Below, piece after piece: positions 1 through 9,147 of a DNA stretch of 64,000 nucleotides. The stretch comes from Azospirillum brasilense (lineage in GTDB: Bacteria > Pseudomonadota > Alphaproteobacteria > Azospirillales > Azospirillaceae): positions 1 through 64,000 of the forward strand of contig NZ_VITI01000022.1 of the NCBI RefSeq assembly GCF_007827795.1. Reading direction: 5' to 3'. A program made the position numbers and the translations under genes. The first letter of the stretch is position 1. Each line of letters starts with the position of its first letter. The notes under the pieces are model-generated. The model was not told the origin of the DNA, did no database searches, and worked only from the letters and a program-made list of their open reading frames with translations.

Positions 1-552
1 GCTTGACCGAGATGCTCAAGCGACCCGCGATGCCAGTCCCTTCCGGAACCGGTCCGCGGCCAACGGTCAAAACCGCCGCCTGCGCATCCCTTCTCGATTT
101 TCATGATCAACAATGTCAAAGATCCATCGCCCGGCGAACCACACAAGACAACGCCCGGCGAACTGGCCGTGGACATTATCGAGTATTTGAAGGCCGGAGA
201 GGCACAAACGGTCGTTCGTGCCGGCGGAGGATCAATCTAGCGCTTACGGCCGAGGGCGTCAAGCCCTTTATTTCGTATTCACCGAACCGCCTAGGCCGCC
301 TGGGGCGGAAAACGGATCGGTCAGCGCCCTGACCTCCACCCCTCCAGTCTTTCGGGGCGCCCCCTCCGGACCGCGTCCGGCGAGGGAGGCGCTGTATAGG
401 GCAGCGCCCGCCGCCGATCCAGCAAAAAGGCTCGCCCAACGACAGATTCGACTCTGAAAGGGCAACGACGGCGTGGTGTGGCGGTGGCTGGACAGGCCCC
501 ATGCCGGACCATTATGGTTTTATCTCGAAACCGCAGGCACAGGGGAGCCGGC
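1..552. other. Region with no confident gene at the left edge
   Basis: No reading frame here looks like a conserved protein. The one coherent short frame (103-240) is listed separately. Around 355-400 there is a GC-rich stretch with inverted-repeat potential (GCGCCCCCTCC against GGGAGGCGC) that could be a transcription terminator or part of a small RNA, but it has no T-run and I cannot name it. The rest is unassigned intergenic sequence upstream of the MarR gene. Confidence 0.4.
103..240 (+). CDS. Possible 45-residue small protein
   Basis: A short ATG-to-TAG frame begins MINNVKDPSPGEPHKTTPG and continues with an amphipathic-looking stretch (ELAVDIIEYLKAGEAQTVV) ending GGSI. The composition is protein-like rather than the Arg/Pro/Ala-rich style of shadow frames in this genome. 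There is no clear ribosome binding site and I recognise no family. It could equally be a gene remnant or chance. Confidence 0.2.
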   Translation: MINNVKDPSPGEPHKTTPGELAVDIIEYLKAGEAQTVVRAGGGSI

Positions 553-1044
553 ATGCGCCCAAGCGCGCGCGCGACCGCCGAGGTTATGGCGCAGGTTCTG
601 CGGACGACCGCCAGCCTGGCCTTCACGGATGGGCTGAACCCGGCCCAATGGGCGGCGCTGCGTTACTTCGCCCAGGCGAACGCGAGCGCCCGCAACGTCG
701 TGGCCTTCGCCCGCCATCACGGGACGACCAAGGGCACGGCCAGCCAGACCATCGCGGCCCTTCTGAAAAAAGATCTGCTGGAGCGCCACCCCAGCGAGAC
801 CGACCGCCGCTCCATCCGGTTGACCCTCACGGCGCAGGGGCGGAGCATGCTCGCCAACGATCCGCTGAACGAGTTGGTCGCCGCCATCGACGGTTTGGCG
901 CCGGCCCAGCACGGCGCGCTGGCCGCGGGGCTGGACGAGTTGTTGCGCTCGCTGCTGTCCCGCCGCGCCGAGGGCGGAGCGCGCGCCGGGGACTCGCTGG
1001 GCTCCTCTCACAACGCCGACCGCAACGGCGCCGCGGCGGACTGA
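553..1044 (+). CDS. MarR-family transcriptional regulator
   Basis: A 163-residue winged-helix regulator of the MarR type. Residues about 28-95 hold the DNA-binding domain (LNPAQWAALRYF, then the recognition helix region GTTKGTASQTIAALLKKDLL), and the wing is SETDRRSIRLTLTAQG at 81-96, the signature DxRxxxxxLT pattern of the family. I chose the ATG at 553 because AGGGGAG lies just upstream and the extra 25 codons of the longer frame look non-coding. MarR proteins bind as dimers and are usually released by small phenolic or oxidant ligands; the target here is unknown. A lone response regulator follows 55 nt downstream. Confidence 0.85.
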   Translation: MRPSARATAEVMAQVLRTTASLAFTDGLNPAQWAALRYFAQANASARNVVAFARHHGTTKGTASQTIAALLKKDLLERHPSETDRRSIRLTLTAQGRSMLANDPLNELVAAIDGLAPAQHGALAAGLDELLRSLLSRRAEGGARAGDSLGSSHNADRNGAAAD

Positions 1045-1099
1045 ACCGCCCGCGCCGCCCGCACTTCACGCCATCGCATTGTTGGGAGCGACGGAGCCC

Positions 1100-1486
1100 A
1101 TGGCCAGAATTCTGGTGATCGACGACGTTCCGGCCTTCACGGCGCTGCTGCGCATGATACTGGAGACGCTGGGCCACCAGGTGACGGAGGCCAATGACGG
1201 CCTGTCCGGCCTGTCCATGCTGGAACGCGAGCCCTTCGACCTTGCCATCGTCGACATGATGATGCCCGGCCTGGACGGGATCGAGCTGATCCGCCGCCTG
1301 CGCGCCCGCGACGCCCCCCAGGTTCCAAGCATCATCGCCATGTCCGGCGGCACGGACGACTTTCCGGCGGCCTTCTCGCTGAACCTGTCGGCCATGCACG
1401 GCGCCGACCGCATGCTGTACAAACCCTTCGACAACAGCGAGCTTGCCAGCGCCGTGGACGAGCTGTTGGCCGCACGCGCCGCCTGA
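1100..1486 (+). CDS. Single-domain CheY-like response regulator
   Basis: 128 residues made only of a receiver domain. The acidic pair is D8-D9, the phosphoacceptor is D52 in IVDMMMPGLDG, the switch Ser is S82 in AMSGG, and the conserved Lys is K108 in YKPF. There is no output domain, so it should act by protein contact or as a phosphate shuttle. No cognate kinase is adjacent. The ATG at 1100 starts directly at the domain (MARILVIDD); the longer frame from 1079 adds seven residues without family support. Confidence 0.88.
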   Translation: MARILVIDDVPAFTALLRMILETLGHQVTEANDGLSGLSMLEREPFDLAIVDMMMPGLDGIELIRRLRARDAPQVPSIIAMSGGTDDFPAAFSLNLSAMHGADRMLYKPFDNSELASAVDELLAARAA

Positions 1487-1522
1487 CGCCGCAGCAGCGC
1501 CGCCACTGGGCGATCTTTTTTG

Positions 1523-1542
1523 CCCGCCGCGGGACTTTTTTT
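1523..1542 (+). terminator. Probable terminator after the response regulator
   Basis: A short GC hairpin (CCCG-CCG-CGGG) is followed by AC and a run of seven T residues. The stem is only four pairs, so this is a moderate call, but position and T-run fit the end of the response-regulator transcript. Confidence 0.4.
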
Positions 1543-1653
1543 CGCATTCCGATCTTTCGCGCACCCGCTGCGCTTGCGGCGGTGATGTTTGCACCGCATA
1601 CAGACGCCGTCCCGGACGGCCGGCATCCGGCCCGACCCAGCCAGCGCGCGGCC

Positions 1654-3354
1654 ATGCACGATCCCAAACTGCTCTTCGACGTCCTGTTCCTGCTGCTGGC
1701 GGCGGTGGTGATCGTCCCCTTGTTCCAGGCTCTGCGCATCCCGGCGGTGCTCGGCTATCTGGTGGGTGGGGCGCTGCTCGGTCCGCACACGCCGGGGCCG
1801 GTGGTGGACATGGCGCTTCCCCAGGTCCTGTCGGAATTCGGGGTGGTCTTCCTCCTCTTCGCCATCGGGCTGGAACTGCCGCTGTCGCGCCTGCGGGCGA
1901 TGCGGCGCTACATCTTCGGGCTGGGGCTGATGCAGGTCGTCCTGACCAGCGCCGCCATCGCCGCCGTCGCCTACGCGCTGGGCGAGGGCATGGCGGCAGC
2001 GCTGGTGATCGGCGGCATGCTGGCATTCTCGTCCACCGCCACGGTGCTGAAGCTGCTGGTCGAGCGCGGGGAGACGGTGGCGCGCTTCGGGCGCGTGTCG
2101 GTCGCCGTGCTGATCTTCCAGGATCTGGCCGTCGTGCCGCTGCTGACCCTGCTGCCGCTGCTGGCCGGCGGCGACACCAGCATCCCCTGGGCGCTCGCCC
2201 TGGCCGGGGTCAAGGCCGTCGCGGCAATCGGCGCCATCATGCTGCTGGGCCGCTTCGTGGTGCGCCCGGTCTATCACTTCGTGGCCTCGGCCAAGAGTCC
2301 GGAGGTCTTCACGGCGACCAATCTGCTGGTCGTCCTGGCGGTCGCTGGGCTGACGGCGGAGGCCGGCATGTCGATGGCGCTGGGTGCTTTCCTGGCCGGC
2401 ATGCTGATGGCCGACACCGCCTACCGCCATCAGGTGGAGGCCGACATCGAACCGTTCCGCGGCCTGCTGCTCGGCCTGTTCTTCATGACGGTGGGCATGA
2501 CGCTCGACCTGCCGGCCATGCTCCGGCGTGCCGACGACATCCTGATGGTGACCGCGGCGCTGCTGGTCGGGAAGAGCATCCTGCTGTTCCTGCTCTGCCG
2601 CCTGTCGGGGCTCGGGCTGGCGACCTCGCTGCGCATCGGTCTGCTGCTGTCGCAGGGCGGCGAGTTCGCCTTCGTGCTGATCGGCAAGGCGACGCGGCTG
2701 GCGGTGCTGGAGGACGAGACGGGGCTGCTGCTGTCCTCCTGCGTGGCGCTCAGCATGGCGGTGACGCCGCTGGTCGGCGCCGTCGCCCAGCGGCTGGCCC
2801 AGAGGGTCGAGGCCCGCTACGGCGCCGAGGCTTTCGGGGTGGAGACCAGCGACATCACCGGCCATGTGCTGATCGCCGGCTATGGCCGGGTCGGGCGCGC
2901 CGTCGCCCGGCTGCTGCGCACCCACGACATTCCCTACGTCGCGCTGGACCTCGACCCGCAGCGGGTGGCGGCGGCGCGGGCCGAGGGGCTGCCGGTCTAT
3001 TACGGCGATTCCAGCCAGATCGGCGTGCTGCGCGCCGCCGGTATCGAGCGGGCGCGGGCCGCGGTCATCACCGTCAACCGCCCTGACATGGCGGAGCGCG
3101 CCGTTGAGGCCATCCGCCGGGCCGCCCCGCGCCTCGCCATCGCCGCCCGCGCCCACGACCTGGAGCGCGGCGCGCGGCTGAAGAAGGCCGGGGCCAGCGC
3201 CGTGGTGCCGGAAACGCTGGAGGCCAGCCTGCAACTGGCCAGCCTCGTGCTGCGCAACGCCGGGGTGGACGCCGAGACCATCGACCAGAGCCTGAAGAGC
3301 GTCCGCGACCGCGGCTATGACGCGCTCAGCGAGCCCGCCGACCAGAAAGACTGA
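1654..3354 (+). CDS. Kef-type monovalent cation:proton antiporter (CPA2) with RCK domain
   Basis: An integral membrane antiporter of about 566 residues. The first 380 residues form a CPA2 Na+/H+-exchanger core with many hydrophobic segments (for example LRIPAVLGYLVGGALLGP, FGVVFLLFAIGLELPLSRL, FSSTATVLKLL). From about residue 400 a TrkA-N/RCK nucleotide-binding domain follows, with the Rossmann motif HVLIAGYGRVGRA. This is the KefB/KefC/YbaL layout, expected to export K+ or exchange Na+ for H+ at the inner membrane, gated by NAD(H) or glutathione adducts in known members. The ATG at 1582 is an alternative; neither start has a clear ribosome binding site. It converges with the next gene. Confidence 0.85.
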   Translation: MHDPKLLFDVLFLLLAAVVIVPLFQALRIPAVLGYLVGGALLGPHTPGPVVDMALPQVLSEFGVVFLLFAIGLELPLSRLRAMRRYIFGLGLMQVVLTSAAIAAVAYALGEGMAAALVIGGMLAFSSTATVLKLLVERGETVARFGRVSVAVLIFQDLAVVPLLTLLPLLAGGDTSIPWALALAGVKAVAAIGAIMLLGRFVVRPVYHFVASAKSPEVFTATNLLVVLAVAGLTAEAGMSMALGAFLAGMLMADTAYRHQVEADIEPFRGLLLGLFFMTVGMTLDLPAMLRRADDILMVTAALLVGKSILLFLLCRLSGLGLATSLRIGLLLSQGGEFAFVLIGKATRLAVLEDETGLLLSSCVALSMAVTPLVGAVAQRLAQRVEARYGAEAFGVETSDITGHVLIAGYGRVGRAVARLLRTHDIPYVALDLDPQRVAAARAEGLPVYYGDSSQIGVLRAAGIERARAAVITVNRPDMAERAVEAIRRAAPRLAIAARAHDLERGARLKKAGASAVVPETLEASLQLASLVLRNAGVDAETIDQSLKSVRDRGYDALSEPADQKD

Positions 3355-3363
3355 GCGGTTGCG

Positions 3364-5091
3364 TCAGCGCTCCACCCGCCACAGGTCGAACACGGTGCCG
3401 CGGTAAACCTCCTCCGCGCCCGGCGGCGGTTTCAGCCCGGCTGCGTGGAAGACGTTGGAGAACATCACCAGCACGTAATCGTACTTGTCCCGCCAGCCGA
3501 TGTAGTGCGGGCAGGGCTCGACATGGTCGCGCAGGGTCGCCTCTTCGGGACGGGAGAGCAGGCGGACATCCACCGGAACCCCCTCGTAGATCGCCATGCA
3601 GCGGTCGCGGTAGGGCTGGGTCACCGTCAGCGGCTGCTTGCCCGGGTGACTGAACAGGGTCGGGACGAAGGCGCGCCGCTCCACGGTGATCAGCGACGGC
3701 AGATGGATGAGGCTGGGCAAGGCGACCAGCGCATGCCGCCAGGGCGGCTGGGTGAGCAGGAACTCGCGCGTGTTGCAGCAGCCGGCCTCCTGCCCCGCCC
3801 AGGCGATCAGGACGGAGCGTCCGGGCTCGATCCGCTCCATGGCGCGGCGCAGGTCGGCCACGTCGTCCTCGTAGGCCAGCCAGTTGAGCGTCAGAACGCC
3901 GGTCCGCACCGTCAGCAGGGCGAGCAGCCCGGCGGCGAAGGCCGCCGCGGCGCGGGCGCTGGGAAAACGGATGTCGGTGCCGGCCACCAGCAGGAAGGCG
4001 GCCAGAATCCAAAAGCGGATCGACACGAAATAGGTGCCGAAGAAGGGGTCGGGCACGACGAAGAAGGCCAAAACGAACAACCCCACCGCCATCATCATCG
4101 CCGGCGCGGCGCGCAGCCAGCCCGCCAGCCGCGCCGCCACCATGCCGCCGAGGATCAGCAGCAGGGTCGCCACATCGAGCAGCGTGTTGTAGTTCAGGAC
4201 CGGAGCCAGCATGTCGTGCAGCCGATAGCGCCACTGCTTCAGTTCGGTCAGCTTCTTCAGCCGCCAGTAGATTTCCTTCAGCAGCAGGACCGGCGTGCTG
4301 TCCCGCGCGCCCACCGCCGCCGCGTCGGATTGGAGGAGGTGCGTTCCCACCGTCCCGGCGAACAGCGCCACGGGAAGGGCGAGCAGCGCGGCGAAGCGCA
4401 GGGCGTCGCGCCCGAGATTGGCGAGCGTCAGCGGCTTTCGCCCCTGCCCCATGTATTTCACCGCCTCCACCGCGAACAGGCAGAGCAGGAAGGAGCCGAG
4501 CACGATGGCGTGGGCGAAATAAAGGAACAGGGCGCAGCCCATCCCCACCGGCAATTGCCAGCGCCGCCCCGCCAGCGCGATCCACAGCGACAGCCCGACC
4601 AGCAGGAAGCCGAGGCCGAGCGAGAAGCTCATGAAGCCGCCGATCAGCGTGGCGTTGTGGATGAACAGTGCGCCGCACAGCGGCCACAGGCTCCACCGTC
4701 CGAACAAAGTCCGATTCAGCAGCATCGCCCCGAACAGGGTGAGCAGCCCGGCCAGCGCCATGTAGACGCGCCCGGCGACGTACAGCGGCAGCACGCTGGC
4801 GAGCGGCAGCATCACCGCCTCCATCAGCAGGTTCGGGACCGGCGTCAGGGAGGCCGTGTAATGGTCGGCCAGGAAGGGGTCGGACCGGACATGCAGCAGC
4901 ACGTCCACCCGCGCCAGATGGTTCGGGTAGTCGAGCAGCGGCGGCATCTCCACCAGCACGAGGGGCAGCAGAAGCAGCGCCAGGATCACCGGGAGCACGA
5001 GCGCCAGCGGCGGCGACCAGGCTCCGGCCCCGGCGTCCGTCCGCAGGGCGGCGGCGGGGCCGGGAGCCTGCGACAGTCCTGAATGGTCCAC
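3364..5091 (-). CDS. Large polytopic membrane protein of unknown function
   Basis: About 575 residues with roughly ten to twelve hydrophobic segments and a soluble C-terminal part of some 150 residues. The N-terminal half contains MPPLLDYPNHLARVDVLL, where a charged loop follows the first membrane helix, a layout seen in GT-C-type glycosyltransferases, but I cannot confirm that family. I prefer a GTG start at 5091: a perfect AGGAGG sits five bases upstream, while the ATG at 5106 has no ribosome binding site and would put that AGGAGG inside the coding region. It stands alone between the antiporter and the sulfate operon. Confidence 0.65.
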   Translation of the reverse strand: MDHSGLSQAPGPAAALRTDAGAGAWSPPLALVLPVILALLLLPLVLVEMPPLLDYPNHLARVDVLLHVRSDPFLADHYTASLTPVPNLLMEAVMLPLASVLPLYVAGRVYMALAGLLTLFGAMLLNRTLFGRWSLWPLCGALFIHNATLIGGFMSFSLGLGFLLVGLSLWIALAGRRWQLPVGMGCALFLYFAHAIVLGSFLLCLFAVEAVKYMGQGRKPLTLANLGRDALRFAALLALPVALFAGTVGTHLLQSDAAAVGARDSTPVLLLKEIYWRLKKLTELKQWRYRLHDMLAPVLNYNTLLDVATLLLILGGMVAARLAGWLRAAPAMMMAVGLFVLAFFVVPDPFFGTYFVSIRFWILAAFLLVAGTDIRFPSARAAAAFAAGLLALLTVRTGVLTLNWLAYEDDVADLRRAMERIEPGRSVLIAWAGQEAGCCNTREFLLTQPPWRHALVALPSLIHLPSLITVERRAFVPTLFSHPGKQPLTVTQPYRDRCMAIYEGVPVDVRLLSRPEEATLRDHVEPCPHYIGWRDKYDYVLVMFSNVFHAAGLKPPPGAEEVYRGTVFDLWRVER

Positions 5092-5299
5092 CGGAGCCTC
5101 CTGCATTGGGTGCAATGCGGAAGGCTCAACACATCCACCGTCCGCATCGCCAGAAGGCATTGGCGTTACGATTCGGCGTTGGACTTAGTCCATGGCCCCG
5201 ACGGGGCAGGCTTCATGGCCCGCCGAGGCTCCATCGGCATGAGGCCGAACGCCCTGCCCGCCCCTTTTCGAGGATAGGCCGGGCTTCGTCAGTATGCCG

Positions 5300-6340
5300 T
5301 CACGGCTGCGGAAAGACACGGGCGCGGGCAATGTGGACGGCGCACTGGTCGCCGGGGCGCAGGCCCAGGGCGGACAGGCGCTCGCGGTCCATCTCGGCCT
5401 CCAGCGGCAGGCCAGCGAGGTCGATCTCGATCCGCGCGTCCGGTCCCACCACATGAATGCCCGACACCCGGCCCGGTCCCGCGGCGCAGGGGCTCAGCCC
5501 CAGATCGTGCGGGCGCACATAGGCGATGGCCGGGCCGCGGACCGTGCCGTCGGCGGGGATGGACAAAGCCCCGTTGGCCGTCCGCGCCACCCCGTCCGCC
5601 ACCACGCAGTCGAAGCGGTTCACCTGCCCGAGAAACTCGTAGACGAAGGCGGAGGCCGGACGGTCGTAGACCTCGGCCGGGCTGCCCACCTGCTCGATCC
5701 GGCCCTGGCTCATCACCACCACGCGGTCGGCCAGTTCCAGAGCCTCCTCCTGGTCGTGGGTGACGAAGACGGAGGTGATGTGGATGTCCTCGTGCAGCTT
5801 GCGCAGCCAGCGCCGCAGCTCCTTGCGCACCTTGGCGTCGAGCGCACCGAACGGTTCGTCGAGCAGCAGCACCTTCGGCTCGATGGCGAGCGCGCGGGCC
5901 AGCGCCACGCGCTGCCGCTGCCCGCCGGACAGCTGCGCCGGGAAGCGGTCGGCGAAATGGGCGAGTTGGACCAGCTCCAGCAGTTCCATGACGCGCCGCT
6001 TGATCTCGGTGGAGGTCGGGCGCTGTCCGCGCGGCCGCACCCTCATCCCGAAGGCCACGTTGTCGAAGACGGTCATGTGGCGGAACAGCGCGTAATGCTG
6101 GAAGACGAAGCCGACCTGCCGCTCCCGCGGGGTGAGGCTCAGCGCCTCCTCCCCGTTCAGCAGGAGGCTGCCGGAATCGGCGAACTCCAGCCCCGCCATG
6201 ATGCGCAGAAGGGTCGTCTTGCCCGAGCCCGACGGGCCGAGCAGGGCCAGAAGCTCGCCGGAACGGACTTCGAGGTCCACCGCATCGAGCGCGCGGAACG
6301 TTCCGAATTGCTTGGTGATGCCGGATACCTGGATCGCCAT
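5300..6340 (-). CDS. cysA: Sulfate/thiosulfate ABC transporter, ATP-binding protein CysA
   Basis: 346-residue ATPase subunit of the sulfate/thiosulfate importer. Walker A is GPSGSGKT at residues 35-42, the signature is LSGGQRQRVALARAL, Walker B is VLLLDEPFGALDAKVR, and the H-loop is FVTHDQEEA. A C-terminal TOBE-like regulatory domain follows, as usual for CysA. It is the last gene of the four-gene operon and begins 13 nt after cysW. It powers uptake of sulfate through CysT/CysW at the inner membrane. Confidence 0.95.
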   Translation of the reverse strand: MAIQVSGITKQFGTFRALDAVDLEVRSGELLALLGPSGSGKTTLLRIMAGLEFADSGSLLLNGEEALSLTPRERQVGFVFQHYALFRHMTVFDNVAFGMRVRPRGQRPTSTEIKRRVMELLELVQLAHFADRFPAQLSGGQRQRVALARALAIEPKVLLLDEPFGALDAKVRKELRRWLRKLHEDIHITSVFVTHDQEEALELADRVVVMSQGRIEQVGSPAEVYDRPASAFVYEFLGQVNRFDCVVADGVARTANGALSIPADGTVRGPAIAYVRPHDLGLSPCAAGPGRVSGIHVVGPDARIEIDLAGLPLEAEMDRERLSALGLRPGDQCAVHIARARVFPQP

Positions 6341-6353
6341 GACGTGCGTCGCC

Positions 6354-7214
6354 TCAATGCCGGGTGGCCGCCAGCTCAGCCCCGAAGCGCCATTCCAGCA
6401 CCGTCTTCACGACCAGCGTGACGAGGGCGAGCATGGCCAGCACCGAGGCCACCGCGAAGGCAGCGACCAAGTTGTATTCGTTGTAGAGGATCTCGACATG
6501 CAGGGGCATCGTGTTGGTCTCGCCCCGGATGTGGCCGGACACCACCGACACCGCGCCGAACTCGCCCATCGCGCGGGCGTTGCACAGCAGGACGCCGTAC
6601 AGCAGGCCCCATTTGATGTTGGGCAGGGTGACGCGCCAGAAGGTCTGCCAGCCGGACGCGCCCAGCACCAGCGCCGCCTCCTCCTCCTCGTTGCCCTGCT
6701 CCTGCATCAGCGGAATCAGCTCGCGGGCGACGAAGGGGAAGGTGACGAAGACGGTGGCGAGCACCAGCCCCGGCACGGCGAAGATGATCTGGATGCCCTG
6801 CGACTTGAGGAACGGTCCCATCAGCCCATGCAGCCCGAACAGCAGCACGTAGATCAGGCCGGAGATCACCGGCGACACCGAGAAAGGCAGGTCGATCAGG
6901 GTGATCAGCACGTCCTTGCCGCGGAAGTCGAACTTGGCGATGCACCAGGACGCCGCCACGCCGAAGAGGAGGTTCATCGGCACGGCGATGGCCGCGACGA
7001 TCAGCGTCAGCTTGATCGCCGCCACCGCGTCCGGCTCCACCAGCGCCGCCCAATAGGCGTCCGTGCCGCGGCGCAGCGCCTCGACGAAGACCGAGACCAG
7101 CGGCAGAACCAGGAACAGCAGCAGGAAGGCCAGCGCCGTGGCAATCAGAAGTCCCTTCACCCACCGGCTGTCGGCCAGCGCCGGGGTGAACCCGACGGCT
7201 TTCTTAGCGAGCAT
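6354..7214 (-). CDS. cysW: Sulfate ABC transporter permease CysW
   Basis: 286-residue inner-membrane permease with about six hydrophobic segments and the binding-protein-dependent transport motif (EEEEAALVLGASGWQTFWRVTLP), where the EAA loop contacts CysA. It forms a heterodimer with CysT. The start codon overlaps the end of cysT by 11 nt, which points to translational coupling. Confidence 0.94.
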   Translation of the reverse strand: MLAKKAVGFTPALADSRWVKGLLIATALAFLLLFLVLPLVSVFVEALRRGTDAYWAALVEPDAVAAIKLTLIVAAIAVPMNLLFGVAASWCIAKFDFRGKDVLITLIDLPFSVSPVISGLIYVLLFGLHGLMGPFLKSQGIQIIFAVPGLVLATVFVTFPFVARELIPLMQEQGNEEEEAALVLGASGWQTFWRVTLPNIKWGLLYGVLLCNARAMGEFGAVSVVSGHIRGETNTMPLHVEILYNEYNLVAAFAVASVLAMLALVTLVVKTVLEWRFGAELAATRH

Positions 7215-8091
7215 GGCGCGACCTCATCCAGGCTTGCAGCAGGTTCAGGGCGAGCAGCAGCATGAAGGACGCCATCAGCATCAGCACACCGACCGCGGCG
7301 GCGCCGGCATAGTCGTACTGCTCCAGCTTGATGACGATCAGCAGCGGAATGATCTCCGACAGGCCGGGGATGTTGCCGGCGATGAAAATGACCGAGCCGT
7401 ACTCCCCCACCCCGCGGGCGAAGGCCAGCGCGAAGCCGGTCAGCAGGGCCGGCAGAAGCGCCGGGAACACCACCCGCCGGAAGGACTGCCAGCGCGTGGC
7501 GCCCAGCGCCGCGGCGGCCTCCTCCTCCTCCGGCGGCAGGTCCTGGAGGATCGGCTGCACGGTGCGGACCACAAAGGGCAGGCCGATGAAGGTCAGGGCG
7601 ATGGCGATGCCCAGCGGCGTGAAGGCCACCCTCAATCCGAACCACTCCATCAACAGGGAGCCGATCCAGCCGTTGGGCGCGTAGAGCGCGCTGAGCGCGA
7701 TGCCGGCCACCGCGGTGGGCAGGGCGAAGGGCAGGTCCACCAGCGCGTCGACGATCCGGTCGCCGGGGAAGCGGTAGCGCACCAGCACCCAGGCGACGAT
7801 GAAGCCGAAAACGGCGTTGACCGCGGCGGCGGCCAGCGACAGCCCGAAGCTGACCTTGAAGGCGGCCAGGACGCGCGGCGTCAGCACCGCGTCCCAGAAG
7901 CCGGACCAGCCCAGCCCCGCCGCCTTCAACGCCAGCGCGGCCAGCGGCAGCAGGACGATCAGGGACAGATAGGTCAGCGTGAATCCCAGGGTCAGCCCGA
8001 AGCCGGGCAGGACGCTGGGTTTTCGAAGAACGCTCAACACCGTGCCCCCCGTATTGGGAAGCACGGCGTCGCTGGTGGTTGCCGCGACCAC
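7204..8091 (-). CDS. cysT: Sulfate ABC transporter permease CysT (CysU)
   Basis: 295-residue permease partner of CysW. It has the EAA-loop motif EEEEAAAALGATRWQSFRRV and the family segments PFALPTAVAGIALSALYAPNG and FARGVGEYGSVIFIAGN. The start is GTG at 8091, three bases after the sbp stop codon, so the genes are tightly coupled. The N-terminal 20 residues are variable and a slightly later start is possible. Confidence 0.93.
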   Translation of the reverse strand: MVAATTSDAVLPNTGGTVLSVLRKPSVLPGFGLTLGFTLTYLSLIVLLPLAALALKAAGLGWSGFWDAVLTPRVLAAFKVSFGLSLAAAAVNAVFGFIVAWVLVRYRFPGDRIVDALVDLPFALPTAVAGIALSALYAPNGWIGSLLMEWFGLRVAFTPLGIAIALTFIGLPFVVRTVQPILQDLPPEEEEAAAALGATRWQSFRRVVFPALLPALLTGFALAFARGVGEYGSVIFIAGNIPGLSEIIPLLIVIKLEQYDYAGAAAVGVLMLMASFMLLLALNLLQAWMRSRHAR

Positions 8092-8094
8092 GGG

Positions 8095-9147
8095 TCAGCG
8101 ACCCTTCTGATAGATCTGGTCGAAGACGCCGCCATCCGCGAAGTGCTTCTCCTGGGCCGTGCGCCAGCCCCCGAAGGAACCGTCGATGGTCACAAGCTTA
8201 ACATTAGGGAAGCGATCCGCATACCGTGCAGCGACCTCCGGCAGGCGCGGGCGGTAGAAGTTCTTCGCCGCGATTTCCTGCGCTTCGGGGCTGTACAGGA
8301 AGTTCAGATAGGCTTCCGCCGCCTTGCGGGTTCCCTTGCGGTCCACCACCGAATCGACGACCGTGACCGGCGGTTCCGCCAGGATCGACAGCGATGGCAC
8401 GACAATGTCGAACTTGTCGGCGCCGAACTCCTGGAGCGACAGGAAGGCCTCGTTCTCCCAGGCCAGCAGCACGTCGCCGAGCTGCCGCTGCGTGAAGGTG
8501 ACGGTGGAGCCGCGGGCGCCGCTGTCCAGCACCGGCACGTTCCGGAACAGGTCGCCGACGAACTGCTTGGCCTTGGCCTCGTCGTTGCCGTTCTTCTCCA
8601 GCGAATAGGCCCAGGCGGCCAGGTAGTTCCAGCGCGCCCCGCCCGAGGTCTTCGGGTTCGGGGTGATGACCTGCACGCCAGGCTTCAGCAGGTCGTCCCA
8701 GTCCTTGATCTGCTTCGGGTTTCCCTTGCGTACCAGGAAGACGATGGTCGAGGTGTAGGGGGAGCTGTTGTTCGGCAGGCGCGTCTGCCACGTCTTCGGC
8801 AGAGCGCCGGAGTCGGCGATGGCGTCGATGTCGTAGGCCAGCGCCAGCGTCACCACGTCGGCGTCGAGCCCGTCGATGACCGAACGAGCCTGCTTGCCCG
8901 ACCCGCCGTGCGACTGCTTGACGGTCACCGTCTGGCCGTTTTCCGCCTGCCATTTCTTGGCGAACGCCTTGTTGAACTCCACATAGAACTCACGGGTGGG
9001 GTCATAGGAGACGTTCAGCAGCGTGGTCTGCGCCTTGGCGGGCGCGATGGTCAGCATGGCGAGGGCGACGCCCGCGGCCAATGCGGACAGCCGGCCAGCG
9101 GAGAACCGGTTTGCGCGGAGCGCGGAGAGCCGATCACGAAACGACAT
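8095..9147 (-). CDS. sbp: Periplasmic sulfate-binding protein
   Basis: 350-residue extracytoplasmic solute receptor. A cleavable signal peptide (about residues 1-39, ending APAKA-Q) precedes the mature domain, with the family signatures LLNVSYDPTREFY, KQSHGGSGKQARSVIDG and NPKTSGGARWNYLAAW that line the sulfate site in Sbp/CysP. It is the first gene of sbp-cysT-cysW-cysA. In the family, expression is derepressed under sulfur limitation; I see no CysB-type site I can defend. Confidence 0.94.
   Translation of the reverse strand: MSFRDRLSALRANRFSAGRLSALAAGVALAMLTIAPAKAQTTLLNVSYDPTREFYVEFNKAFAKKWQAENGQTVTVKQSHGGSGKQARSVIDGLDADVVTLALAYDIDAIADSGALPKTWQTRLPNNSSPYTSTIVFLVRKGNPKQIKDWDDLLKPGVQVITPNPKTSGGARWNYLAAWAYSLEKNGNDEAKAKQFVGDLFRNVPVLDSGARGSTVTFTQRQLGDVLLAWENEAFLSLQEFGADKFDIVVPSLSILAEPPVTVVDSVVDRKGTRKAAEAYLNFLYSPEAQEIAAKNFYRPRLPEVAARYADRFPNVKLVTIDGSFGGWRTAQEKHFADGGVFDQIYQKGR

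Noticed and set aside
1066..3234. A 722-codon minus-strand frame rich in Arg, Gln, His and Gly
   Set aside because: It is antisense to the Kef antiporter and the response regulator, and its composition is typical of a shadow frame in GC-rich DNA.
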